From Thermosediminibacter oceani DSM 16646 (GTDB taxonomy: Bacteria > Bacillota > Thermosediminibacteria > Thermosediminibacterales > Thermosediminibacteraceae), in assembly GCF_000144645.1 (NCBI RefSeq), contig NC_014377.1, positions 62,001 to 126,000 on the forward strand: DNA of 64,000 nucleotides, written 5' to 3'. The notes under the pieces were generated by a model, which did not search any database, was not told the DNA's origin, and saw only the letters and a list, made by a program, of their open reading frames with translations. Position 1 is the first letter of the stretch, and each line of letters opens with the position of its first letter. Below, piece after piece: positions 24,790-33,304 of this stretch. The position numbers and the translations under genes are program-made.

Positions 24790-25344
24790 GTGAAAAACAT
24801 GGAGTTTTATAAAGAGAAACTTAAAAGATTTGCGGATGTCATCCTGAAGGAACCCTTCCCGTACTGGTTTGGAGCAATCGTGTTGGGTATTTTAAACGTT
24901 TGTCTTTTAGCGGTCAGCGGCGAGCCGTGGCGCATCACCAGTTACTTTGCCCACTGGGGAGCGTGGGTTGCGCGGGCTTTCGGCGCCCGGCCGGAATTCT
25001 GGGCTTTCTACGGCGAACGGGAAAACGCAGCGGCTCTGGCAGACGGTTTTTTGCGGGACGGTGGTTCGGTACAGAATTTAGGCATCATCGCCGGTGCCAT
25101 GCTGGCGGCGCTTCTTGCGTCCCAGTTCAGGTTTAGGAAAATTAAAAGTTATAAGCAGGTGATCGGCGCCGTAATCGGTGGATTTCTCATGGGCTACGGC
25201 GCAAGACTTTCGTTCGGCTGCAACATAGGGGCTCTTTTCAGCGGCATATCTTCCATGTCCCTTCACGGATGGATTTTCATGGCTGGCATGCTGGCGGGAG
25301 CGTATCTGGGTTCCAGGTTGCTGATAAAGTTTTTCCTGTATTGA
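24790..25344 (+). CDS. YeeE/YedE (TsuA-like) sulfur transporter, second half-protein
   Basis: A 184-aa membrane protein, the likely partner of the preceding gene. It has the second conserved block, YGARLSFGCNIGALFSGI, in which one cysteine lines the path in TsuA-type transporters, and hydrophobic helices at both ends (YWFGAIVLGILNVCLLAVSG; WIFMAGMLAGAYLGSRLL). GTG start with a run of seven G ahead of it, 24 bases after the upstream stop. The separate halves could assemble as a heterodimer. Confidence 0.85.
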   Translation: MKNMEFYKEKLKRFADVILKEPFPYWFGAIVLGILNVCLLAVSGEPWRITSYFAHWGAWVARAFGARPEFWAFYGERENAAALADGFLRDGGSVQNLGIIAGAMLAALLASQFRFRKIKSYKQVIGAVIGGFLMGYGARLSFGCNIGALFSGISSMSLHGWIFMAGMLAGAYLGSRLLIKFFLY

Positions 25345-25454
25345 TAAAAACCGGAAAGGTAAAAAGCAGGGAGGGCGGATATGCCAAAATGCTCTAATTA
25401 TTGAATAATTGAGCAATATTTTAAATTAATAGCACAATGTAAGGTGGTGCGAGG

Positions 25455-28004
25455 ATGTATCCCGCTGAAGTTCTGGAAAAAATGAAAGAAATAGTTGACA
25501 ACTGTATGGGTGACGCTCCGGCGTACTGCGTGGCGACCTGCCCCATGCACACCGACGCCAGGGGCTACATCAAACTGATTTCCGAAGGCAGGTATAAAGA
25601 AGCTATTAAGCTTATCAGGGAAAAACTGTTTCTCCCGGCTACGCTGGGGAGGATCTGCGCTCATCCCTGTGAACAAAAATGCAAGCGCAATGAGGTGGGG
25701 CATCAGCCCATGTCAATAGCCGCCCTGAAGCGGTTTGCCGCCGAATACGACGACCCCTCCGATTGGGATCTTTCCATGGAGCCGGAAAAGGACATTAAGA
25801 TTGCAGTAATAGGGTCCGGCCCCGCGGGAGCCCAGGCAGCTATCGATTTGAGGAGGAAGGGGTATAAGGTCACCATTTTCGAAAAGCTTCCGGTGGCAGG
25901 AGGCATGCTCAGAGTAGGAATACCCGAGTACAGGCTACCCCGGGACATCCTAGAAAAGGAATACAGCTACCTGACGAAACTCGGGATCGAGATCCGCCTC
26001 AACACCGAAGTGGGTAAGGACGTAGCTTTTGGCGATATCAGGGATAATTACGATGCGGTGCTTATCGCCGTCGGAGCCCACAGGAGCGTTATGCTTCCGG
26101 TACCGGGTATAGACCTGAAGGGGGTCATACCCGCCGTGGATTTCCTGAGGGAGGTCAGCATGACCCGAAAGTACCCGGTGGGAAAGCGGGTTGCTGTGAT
26201 CGGCGGCGGCAACGTGGCCATGGACGTGGCCCGGAGCCTCATAAGAGTCGGGGCGAAGAAGGTCGACGTTTTCTGCCTTGAAAAAAGGGAACAGATGCCG
26301 GCCCACTCCTGGGAAGTTGAGGAGGCAGAAGAAGAGGGTGTTGTCATCCACAACGGCTGGGGACCAAAAGAAATAGTAGGTGAAGACGGCAAAGTTAAGA
26401 AAATCGTTTTCAAGGCCTGCGAGTCGGTCTTCGACAAAGAAGGCCGTTTCAACCCCTGCTACGACGAGTCCAAGCTTTATGAAATCGAAGCCGACAACGT
26501 GGTACTGGCCGTAGGCCAGACCGCGGACAGCTCGTTTTTGGCAGATACCGGCATAGAGCTTTTGAAAAACGGCAAGGTCAAAGCGGACCCGGTTACACTG
26601 GAAACATCGCTGAAAGGCGTGTTTGCCGCAGGAGATGCGGTGGGAAGGCCGCTTTTTGCCATTGAAGCTATGGCCGAAGGCAGAAAGGCGGCGGTTTCCA
26701 TAGACCGATATTTGAAGGGGGAGGACCTGCGCGCGGGAAGGGAATTCGAGGGAGCTTACGAGACCTGGCTCGAAAAGGACGTTTCCGCCGAGCAGTTTCT
26801 GCCGAGGGTCCAGACCATGAAGCTTTCGCCGGAGGAAAGGATAAAGGGCTTCATGGAGGTGGACCTGGGTTTTACCGAGGAGATGGCCAGGAAAGAAGCC
26901 GAAAGGTGCCTCCAGTGCGAGTGCCGCCTCTGCGTTAAGGAATGTCTAATGCTGCAGGATTTCACCCACTGCCCCAAGGAACTGTTTAAGGAAATTCTCG
27001 ATACTGGCAAGGTCAACCCGCTGGTGCCGTACTCCTGTAATATGTGCAACAAGTGTACCCTCGAGTGCCCGAAGGAGTTCAGGCTGGCGGACAGGTTCAG
27101 CGAAATAAGAAAGGAACTGGTGAAGCAGGGCATAGGCCCCCTGAAACAGCACAGACCTATCCTGATGCATCAAAAGTTCAGTTTCTCCAGGATTTTCAAC
27201 GTAACTTTACCGGATAAAAAGGCGGGCTTTACCAGGCGCATTTTCTATCCGGGATGCAGCCTGCCTTCCTACAACCCCGAGGCCGTGGGCAGGATCTACG
27301 AGTACCTGAAGGAAAAGCTGCCCGGAACCGGCGCCATCCTGAAATGCTGCGGCAAGCCCACCAAGGCTTTGGGCCAGGAAGAGCTCTTTAAACAGCGGTC
27401 AGCTATGGTGGTGGAAGAAGTAAGGAGGCTGGGGGCTGAAGAGGTTATCACCGCCTGCCAGTCCTGCTATAAGACCCTTTCCGAATACCTGCCCAAGCAC
27501 ATACCGGGGATAAAAGTGAGGTCTCTGTGGGTGGTGCTGAAGGAAATAGGCCTGCCCGAAAAGGCAAGGGGCATTGCGAAGAACAGTGGAATGACAGTAG
27601 CCATCCACGATTCCTGCGTGACCCGCGATGTGCCGGAAATTCACGACGCGGTAAGGTTTATAGTGAGCGAGCTGGGCTACGGGATAGAAGAGCTCCCCAA
27701 CAGCCGGGGAAACACCCGATGCTGCGGGTACGGCGGGATGGTGGTGCCGGCCAATCCCGAACTGGCAAAGCGGGTGATGCAAAGGAGAGCGAATGAGGCA
27801 AAATGCGAATATATAGCCACATACTGTGCCGCCTGCCGCGCTTCCATGGTGATGGGCGGCAAGAAGGGACTGCACCTTCTCGATCTTATATTCGGAGGTG
27901 ATTGGAGAGGGAAAGAGACGCCGGGGGTCGATTCGACGCTCCAGAGCTGGAGCAAGAGGTGGAAAACCAAGAAGATCCTCACAAGGATAGCCAATAAAAA
28001 ATAA
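25455..28004 (+). CDS. 849-aa GltD-like flavoprotein fused to Fe-S and HdrB-like CCG domains
   Basis: This multidomain redox protein has four parts in order. Residues about 15-100 form a GltD/Fer4_20-type cysteine domain (CVATCPMHTDARGY; CAHPCEQKCKR). About 110-430 is an FAD/NAD(P) oxidoreductase (IAVIGSGPAGAQAA; VAVIGGGNVAMDVA; VFAAGDAVG). About 480-560 is an iron-sulfur domain (CLQCECRLCVKEC; CNMCNKCTLECPKEF). About 590-800 holds two CCG domains as in HdrB/GlpC (YPGCSLP...CCGKP...CQSC; HDSCVTR...CCGYGG...CAAC). The fusion would pass electrons from NAD(P)H to a thiol/disulfide site. Its place between thiosulfate transporters and a rhodanese suggests a sulfane-sulfur or heterodisulfide substrate. 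That is inference; no assignment to a studied enzyme is possible. Confidence 0.85.
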   Translation: MYPAEVLEKMKEIVDNCMGDAPAYCVATCPMHTDARGYIKLISEGRYKEAIKLIREKLFLPATLGRICAHPCEQKCKRNEVGHQPMSIAALKRFAAEYDDPSDWDLSMEPEKDIKIAVIGSGPAGAQAAIDLRRKGYKVTIFEKLPVAGGMLRVGIPEYRLPRDILEKEYSYLTKLGIEIRLNTEVGKDVAFGDIRDNYDAVLIAVGAHRSVMLPVPGIDLKGVIPAVDFLREVSMTRKYPVGKRVAVIGGGNVAMDVARSLIRVGAKKVDVFCLEKREQMPAHSWEVEEAEEEGVVIHNGWGPKEIVGEDGKVKKIVFKACESVFDKEGRFNPCYDESKLYEIEADNVVLAVGQTADSSFLADTGIELLKNGKVKADPVTLETSLKGVFAAGDAVGRPLFAIEAMAEGRKAAVSIDRYLKGEDLRAGREFEGAYETWLEKDVSAEQFLPRVQTMKLSPEERIKGFMEVDLGFTEEMARKEAERCLQCECRLCVKECLMLQDFTHCPKELFKEILDTGKVNPLVPYSCNMCNKCTLECPKEFRLADRFSEIRKELVKQGIGPLKQHRPILMHQKFSFSRIFNVTLPDKKAGFTRRIFYPGCSLPSYNPEAVGRIYEYLKEKLPGTGAILKCCGKPTKALGQEELFKQRSAMVVEEVRRLGAEEVITACQSCYKTLSEYLPKHIPGIKVRSLWVVLKEIGLPEKARGIAKNSGMTVAIHDSCVTRDVPEIHDAVRFIVSELGYGIEELPNSRGNTRCCGYGGMVVPANPELAKRVMQRRANEAKCEYIATYCAACRASMVMGGKKGLHLLDLIFGGDWRGKETPGVDSTLQSWSKRWKTKKILTRIANKK

Positions 28005-28023
28005 TAATTTAGGGGGATTCAAT

Positions 28024-28980
28024 ATGAGGAAGATTGTAGCATTGGCGCTCATCCTTTTGCTGGCCGTCAGCCTTGCGGCTTGCAGCCAGCAAAAGTCCGC
28101 AACCGCACCGGCAAAGTTTTTAACCGGTAAGGAAAAGGGATATGCCAATCCGGAGGCCATAATAACCCCGCAGGAACTGAAGGAGCTTATTGATAAGAAC
28201 GCAGTCAAAATTATCGACGCAAGGCCTGAGGACCGCTATGCAAAAGAGCACATACCCGGAGCCGTAAGGGCCTGGAGGAACGAATACAACGATCCTACCC
28301 ACAAATACGAGGGTATGAGGGCTACACCCGAACAGTTTGCCCAACTTATGAGTAAGCTCGGTATCGCCAACGGAGACCTGGTGGTAGTTTACGGGGATGC
28401 GGAAAAACACTCGCCCGCCGACGCTGCGAGAGTATGGTGGCTGTTCAAGCTCTACGGCGACAACAAAGTAAGAATCTTAGACGGCGGAATTGAAGCCTGG
28501 AAGGCGGCCGGATTCGAGACTACTAAAGAGTTGCCCCAGGTGACCGAGACCAAATACGAGGTAAAGGTCGACACTTCACTGCTGGCGGAAGTGGAAGACG
28601 TGCTGGCGGGCCAAAACAACCCCGACGTGATAATTCTAGATACCCGAGAAGAGGCAGAGTTCTTAGGAAAGCAGAAAGTTAAAGGTGCCGCCAGGGCCGG
28701 AAGAATTCCTGGTGCTGTATGGCTCTACTGGGGTGACGCCCTCAACGAGGACAAGACCCTGAAAAGCTACGACGAGCTGAAGAAACTTTATGAAGAGAAA
28801 GGTGTGACACCGGACAAGACCGTAATACCCTACTGCCAGTCCGCTGTGCGTTCGGCCCACGCCACCTTCGTTATGACCGAACTTTTAGGCTACAAGAACG
28901 TTAAAAATTACGACGGCTCTTGGGTAGAGTGGAGCCAGCGCACGGACCTGCCTATCGAAACCGGAGAACCCAAGAACTAA
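28024..28980 (+). CDS. lipoprotein with two rhodanese domains (sulfurtransferase)
   Basis: A 318-aa exported sulfurtransferase. The signal peptide ends in a lipobox (SLAAC, Cys about 20), so it should be anchored outside the membrane. Rhodanese domain 1 (about 45-165) keeps the fold (IIDARPEDRYAKEHIPGA) but has no cysteine in its active loop (VVYGDAEKHSPADAAR). Domain 2 (about 185-310) carries the catalytic loop YCQSAVRSAHA. This is the usual inactive-plus-active arrangement of thiosulfate and mercaptopyruvate sulfurtransferases. It starts 19 bases after the flavoprotein, probably in one operon, and is followed by a hairpin. E. coli YnjE is the comparable enzyme in a similar gene set. Confidence 0.9.
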   Translation: MRKIVALALILLLAVSLAACSQQKSATAPAKFLTGKEKGYANPEAIITPQELKELIDKNAVKIIDARPEDRYAKEHIPGAVRAWRNEYNDPTHKYEGMRATPEQFAQLMSKLGIANGDLVVVYGDAEKHSPADAARVWWLFKLYGDNKVRILDGGIEAWKAAGFETTKELPQVTETKYEVKVDTSLLAEVEDVLAGQNNPDVIILDTREEAEFLGKQKVKGAARAGRIPGAVWLYWGDALNEDKTLKSYDELKKLYEEKGVTPDKTVIPYCQSAVRSAHATFVMTELLGYKNVKNYDGSWVEWSQRTDLPIETGEPKN

Positions 28981-28984
28981 AGGG

Positions 28985-29020
28985 AAAGCAGCAGGAGGGC
29001 CAGCCCTTCTGCTGCCTTTA
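28985..29020 (+). terminator. hairpin after the rhodanese gene
   Basis: A 12-bp stem (28988-28999 with 29004-29015, one G-U pair) with a 4-base loop; the T-tract is short (CTTTAAT). It may be a partial terminator or an RNA-stability element inside the cluster. Confidence 0.6.
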
Positions 29021-29043
29021 ATACACTTAGGGGTGATGGTGAA

Positions 29044-29757
29044 ATGAGTCAAAAAGTGGTCAGAATGCATGGTTCCGGAAAGGACGGCCGGATGAAGCTG
29101 CTCATTACCGTGGCATGCATAGCAGTTGTCGCTTTTGTCTTAAAAAAGTTGGGCGTTGTCCAGTACTTAAGCCTTGAAAACACGGCGAAGCTGAAGGACT
29201 GGATCGCCGGTTACGGGGCGCTGGGGCCCGTAATATACATCGCGCTTTTCGTCACAGCCTGTATTTTCTTCCTGCCCGGATTGCCCATTGGAGTACTGGG
29301 GGGTGTAGCCTTCGGCCCCGTCAAAGGTGCCCTTTTTGCGTCGATTGGGGCAACGCTGGGGGCTACGGCGGCCTTCCTGATAGCCAGGTATGCGGCGCGG
29401 AGCATGGTGGAAAGCTGGGTGGAGAAAAACCCACAGCTGAAAAAGCTGGATGAGGGCGTGAGGCAGCAGGGCTGGCGGATGCTCATGATAACGCGACTCG
29501 TGCCGATCTTTCCCTTCAACCTGCAGAACTACGCCTACGGCCTGACCGATATTCCGCTTTTGACCTATATTGTGGTATCATTCTTATGTATGCTGCCCGG
29601 CACCATAGCATATACTTTCGCTGGAGGCACTCTCACCAGCGGCGGGGACATAAAGAAGATTTTGACCTACCTGGGTATTGCGGCGGTATTTTTCGTGATG
29701 CTTTCCCTGATCCCCGGCTGGATCAGGAAAAAACACGGCGGAAACCTGGGCATTTAG
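29044..29757 (+). CDS. TVP38/TMEM64 (VTT domain) membrane protein, YdjX/YdjZ-like
   Basis: A 237-aa integral membrane protein with the VTT/SNARE-associated signature: FFLPGLPIGVLGGVAFGP, then the amphipathic ATAAFLIARYAARSMVESW, and RLVPIFPFNLQNYAYGLTDI. About five membrane helices are visible. The molecular role of this bacterial family is not settled; related proteins scramble or move lipids. It precedes a lipid head-group transferase by 12 bases, so co-expression is likely. E. coli ydjX and ydjZ encode the same family next to a comparable ABC transporter and rhodanese. Confidence 0.85.
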   Translation: MSQKVVRMHGSGKDGRMKLLITVACIAVVAFVLKKLGVVQYLSLENTAKLKDWIAGYGALGPVIYIALFVTACIFFLPGLPIGVLGGVAFGPVKGALFASIGATLGATAAFLIARYAARSMVESWVEKNPQLKKLDEGVRQQGWRMLMITRLVPIFPFNLQNYAYGLTDIPLLTYIVVSFLCMLPGTIAYTFAGGTLTSGGDIKKILTYLGIAAVFFVMLSLIPGWIRKKHGGNLGI

Positions 29758-29769
29758 GAAGGGATACAG

Positions 29770-30366
29770 TTGCTTGATACAGGAGCGAGAAAGTTTTTCC
29801 AACCGTATTTTACGAAGCTGGCCCGGATGCTCGTTTGGCTTGGGTTGACCCCCAATGCCGTTACCGCGGCAGCTTTCGCGATGGGGCTTTTGGGCGCGGC
29901 GGCACTCTACTTCGACCTGCGGGAGGAGGCGTTAGTGCTGCTTTGGCTTTCAGGGCTTGCCGACGTGCTCGACGGCACCGTGGCCAGGCTGACCGGCAGG
30001 AGCTCCCCCTTCGGGGCGCTGCTGGACCTCATCTTTGACAGGATCGTTGAGATGGGATATATAACCGTTATGGCGGCCCGGATGCCGGAAGCTCGGATGG
30101 CCTCCATATTTCTCCTATGTTCCATAATATTTAGCTTTTCCGTATTTCTGGCATCGGGGGCATTAATATCAAAAAAGACCGAGAAAGCCTTTTACTATCA
30201 GCCGGGACTTGCCGAGAGAACAGAAACTTTTTTGGTTTTCTCCCTGGCAATACTAATGCCGCAAAGCACGGCGCTGATTTTCAACATCTTCACCGCCATG
30301 ATCGTGTTTACAGGGATTCAGCGAATGGCAGAGGTTTACGGGTATCTTAAAAAACTTCAGGGGTGA
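29770..30366 (+). CDS. CDP-alcohol phosphatidyltransferase family protein, YnjF-like
   Basis: A 198-aa membrane enzyme with the complete family motif D-G-x2-A-R-x8-G-x3-D-x3-D, seen as DGTVARLTGRSSPFGALLDL followed by IFD (about residues 65-88). These enzymes transfer a phosphatidyl group from CDP-diacylglycerol to an alcohol; the acceptor cannot be told from the sequence. It has a TTG start and about six hydrophobic segments. Its last bases overlap the next gene's GTG start by 4 (GTGA), so translation is coupled to the ABC binding protein. This odd pairing of a lipid enzyme with an importer also occurs in E. coli (ynjF). Confidence 0.85.
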   Translation: MLDTGARKFFQPYFTKLARMLVWLGLTPNAVTAAAFAMGLLGAAALYFDLREEALVLLWLSGLADVLDGTVARLTGRSSPFGALLDLIFDRIVEMGYITVMAARMPEARMASIFLLCSIIFSFSVFLASGALISKKTEKAFYYQPGLAERTETFLVFSLAILMPQSTALIFNIFTAMIVFTGIQRMAEVYGYLKKLQG

Positions 30367-31625
30367 GATTGGTGAGGAAGGCGTTAATTATTGTTCTTGT
30401 CGCGGTGCTCGTTGTGGCCGCGGGGCTTGCCGGATGCGACACGAAGGAAGTGAAAGACACCGGGGACATTCAAAAAAAGAGCTGGGAGCAAATCCTCGCC
30501 GAAGCCAGGGGCACGACGGTGAATTTTTACGGCTGGGGCGGGGACCAGAGGATAAACAAATGGCTGGATGAAGTGGTGGCGCCCCGGTTGGAGGATAAAT
30601 ACGGCATAAAACTGAACCGGGTGGGTATGGATATAGATGAAATCCTGAATAAACTCTTGGGGGAGAAGCAGGCGGGCAGGGAAAAGGGTTCCATAGACGT
30701 GGTGTGGATCAACGGCGAAAACTTCTACACCGCCCGCAAAAACGGGCTCCTTTTCGGGCCCTTCACGTCAATGCTGCCCAATTTCCAAAAATACGTGAAT
30801 CCCGACGACCCGGAAGTGAAAAATGATTTCGGCTATCCCATTGAAGGTTACGAGGCACCTTACGGCAGAGCTCAGCTTGTGCTGACCTACGACAGCACCA
30901 GGCTCCCGGAAAGCGAAGTTCCCAAAGACCACAAGGCACTCCTGGAGCTTGCGAAAAAATACCCGGGCAGGATAACTTACCCGGCGCCGCCGGATTTTAC
31001 GGGCAGCGCTTTTGTCAGGAATATAATATGCGATGTCATCGGCAGGGACAAACTTGAGGGCCTTGATCCCGGGGATAAAAAAGCGGTGGAAGAAGCTATT
31101 TCCCCGGCGATAGAGTACCTGAGAGAATTAAAGCTGTATCTTTGGAAAAACGGCGAAAGCTACCCCGCCACTTTAGCGCAGCTAAATAACATGTTCGCCG
31201 ACGGCGAGGTCCTTATTTCCATGGATTACGCTCCTTACGCGGCGGCCGGCAAGGTTAAAACCGGCGAGTTTCCGCCTACGGTCAGGAGTTTCGTCTTCGA
31301 AAAGGGCACCCTGGGCAACACCCACTACCTGGCCATACCCTTCAACGCACCCAATAAAGCGGCTGCCCTGGTGTTCATAAACTATATTCTGAGCCCGGAG
31401 GTGCAGGCGTCTAAAAACGACCCGGCCAACTGGGGCGACCTGCCGGTAATCGATTTTGACCGGCTTTCAACCGAGGAAAGAAAACTCTTTGAAGACATAA
31501 AATTGGGGGAGGCGGCGCTGCCGGGGGATTATCTCCAGGCCCACCGGTTGGCCGAACCGGATGCGTCGCTAATACCGGTAATCGAGGAAATATGGGTAGA
31601 AAAAGTGCTTAAAGAGGGAAAGTAA
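30363..31625 (+). CDS. ABC transporter substrate-binding lipoprotein, YnjB-like
   Basis: A 420-aa extracellular binding protein. The signal peptide ends in a lipobox (AGLAGC, Cys about 21). The mature part resembles the YnjB branch of the iron/spermidine/thiamine-type binding proteins: NFYGWGGDQRINKWLDEVV, then IDVVWINGENFYTARKNGLLFGP and YGRAQLVLTYDS. The ligand is unknown. It is the first gene of a four-gene importer with two permeases and an ATPase directly downstream. Neighbouring sulfur genes make a sulfur-containing ligand a reasonable guess, not a finding. Confidence 0.87.
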   Translation: MRLVRKALIIVLVAVLVVAAGLAGCDTKEVKDTGDIQKKSWEQILAEARGTTVNFYGWGGDQRINKWLDEVVAPRLEDKYGIKLNRVGMDIDEILNKLLGEKQAGREKGSIDVVWINGENFYTARKNGLLFGPFTSMLPNFQKYVNPDDPEVKNDFGYPIEGYEAPYGRAQLVLTYDSTRLPESEVPKDHKALLELAKKYPGRITYPAPPDFTGSAFVRNIICDVIGRDKLEGLDPGDKKAVEEAISPAIEYLRELKLYLWKNGESYPATLAQLNNMFADGEVLISMDYAPYAAAGKVKTGEFPPTVRSFVFEKGTLGNTHYLAIPFNAPNKAAALVFINYILSPEVQASKNDPANWGDLPVIDFDRLSTEERKLFEDIKLGEAALPGDYLQAHRLAEPDASLIPVIEEIWVEKVLKEGK

Positions 31626-31626
31626 T

Positions 31627-32484
31627 GTGAACGGTGAAAGGTTAAGGCCGTACGTCATGCTTGCGCCCGTTCTGCTGGTAGAGGCATGGCTCATATTTAC
31701 GGGGATACACACCGCTTTTGAGCAGAGCCTGGGCCATTTCCCCGCTGCGGGGCTTAGCGGTTACAGCCTGAAGTTTTACATCGCGGTCCTGAAGAACCCG
31801 GATTTTTTGAAAAGCCTTGTTTTTTCGTTCTACGTGGCTTTTGTTTCTTCGGCGCTGGCCGTTATCCTGGGGATATTTCTGGCGGTGCTGCTCGTTCACA
31901 GTCCCCGAAAGGAAAACTTGAGCAATTACCTTTACAGGCTGCCAATAATAGTGCCTCATACCATCGCGGTACTGCTGGTGCTGAGCATATTATCGAGCAG
32001 CGGCATCCTGCCCAGGTTGCTTTACGCCCTGGGGCTGCTGAGCGCCGAAAACGCTTTCCCCGGTATGGTGTTCGACAGGGCGGGCATCGGGGTGATACTG
32101 ACCTACTTATGGAAGGGCACACCTTTTGCTACCTTTATGGTCTACACCATCCTGAAAAATACCAACCCGGGGCTGTTTGAAGCGGCGTTGAGTCTGGGCG
32201 CCGGCAGGTGGGAGGCATTTTACTATGTGGTGCTGCCGCTCTTAAAGCCGGCTGTAATTCCTTCGTTCCTTTTTCTGTTCGCCTACGCCTTCGGGTCCTG
32301 GGAGGTTCCCTACCTGATAGGGCCCACCCACCCCAGGGCGCTGCCGGTGCTGGCATACACTTATTACGTGAGCCCCGAGCTATCGGCAAGGCCCTATGCG
32401 ATGGCGGTGAACATGGTGATGGTGGCGGTTTCCTTCATACTGATATACATTTACAGCAGGCAGATGGCGAGGGCCGGGTGGTAA
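31627..32484 (+). CDS. ABC transporter permease 1 (YnjC N-half-like)
   Basis: A 285-aa permease with about six membrane helices and the EAA-type cytoplasmic loop (EAALSLGAGRWEAFYYVVLPLLKPAVIPS, about residues 180-208) that contacts the ATPase. It starts with GTG 2 bases after the binding-protein stop. From memory E. coli YnjC is one longer chain with two permease halves. Here the two halves are separate genes, this one and the next. Confidence 0.9.
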   Translation: MNGERLRPYVMLAPVLLVEAWLIFTGIHTAFEQSLGHFPAAGLSGYSLKFYIAVLKNPDFLKSLVFSFYVAFVSSALAVILGIFLAVLLVHSPRKENLSNYLYRLPIIVPHTIAVLLVLSILSSSGILPRLLYALGLLSAENAFPGMVFDRAGIGVILTYLWKGTPFATFMVYTILKNTNPGLFEAALSLGAGRWEAFYYVVLPLLKPAVIPSFLFLFAYAFGSWEVPYLIGPTHPRALPVLAYTYYVSPELSARPYAMAVNMVMVAVSFILIYIYSRQMARAGW

Positions 32485-32485
32485 T

Positions 32486-33286
32486 ATGGAAAGAAGATTT
32501 GTCAACCTGCTGCTTCACGCCGCAATAGGGGTCATGATCTTCCCCATGGCGGTGCTGGTGCTCTGGGCCTTCGCCAGGGAATGGCCCTGGCCCCACCTTT
32601 TTCCCACGGGCTTTTCGGTGAGAGGATGGGTTCACCTGTTAAATCCCTGCACAGGGGTCCTGCCGGTGCTGCTTTACAGCGTGCTGCTCTCTTCGGTGGT
32701 GGCATTCCTCACAGTAATTTTCAGCCTTCCGGCGGCCAGGGCTCTGGCCTTTCACGAGTTCAGGGGCAAGAGAGCCATCGAGATTTTCGTGCTTTCACCC
32801 ATGGTTATCCCCACGACGGCCATTGCCATGGGAATCCATGTGAATTTCATTCGCATAGGTCTTGCTGACACCTTCTGGGGTGTGGTGCTGGCCCACCTCC
32901 TGCTATGCCTGCCTTACGGGATAAAGATTTTGACCGGTGTGTTCGAAGCACTGGGCGACAGGATAGAGCAGCAGGCTAGGGTTTTGGGGGCCGGCTGGCT
33001 TGAGACTTACATCTACGTAACTTTGCCGCTTATATCCCCGGGGCTTGTAACCGCCGGCATAATGGCCTTCGTCGTTTCTTTCAGCCAGTATTTCCTCACC
33101 TTCCTCATCGGCGGAGGCCGGGTGGTGACGTTTTCAATGCTGCTCTTCCCCTTCATACAGGGGGGAGACCGGCACCTGAGCGCCGTCTTCAGCCTGGCCT
33201 TTATCGGCACCGTCCTCATCTGGGTTTTCGCCCTGGAGGCGCTGGTTAAAAGATGGGTCAAAAAGGGACAGTATTTTTATACGTGA
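32486..33286 (+). CDS. ABC transporter permease 2 (YnjC C-half-like)
   Basis: A 266-aa permease, the second membrane subunit. Its EAA loop reads EQQARVLGAGWLETYIYVTLPLISPGL (about residues 158-184). About six helices are visible. It begins one base after the first permease ends, so the two are translated together. GTGGTAAT surrounds the start, with GGGCCGGGTGG as a possible ribosome-binding region. Confidence 0.9.
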   Translation: MERRFVNLLLHAAIGVMIFPMAVLVLWAFAREWPWPHLFPTGFSVRGWVHLLNPCTGVLPVLLYSVLLSSVVAFLTVIFSLPAARALAFHEFRGKRAIEIFVLSPMVIPTTAIAMGIHVNFIRIGLADTFWGVVLAHLLLCLPYGIKILTGVFEALGDRIEQQARVLGAGWLETYIYVTLPLISPGLVTAGIMAFVVSFSQYFLTFLIGGGRVVTFSMLLFPFIQGGDRHLSAVFSLAFIGTVLIWVFALEALVKRWVKKGQYFYT

Positions 33287-33304
33287 CACCGAAGGAGATA
33301 TCGT

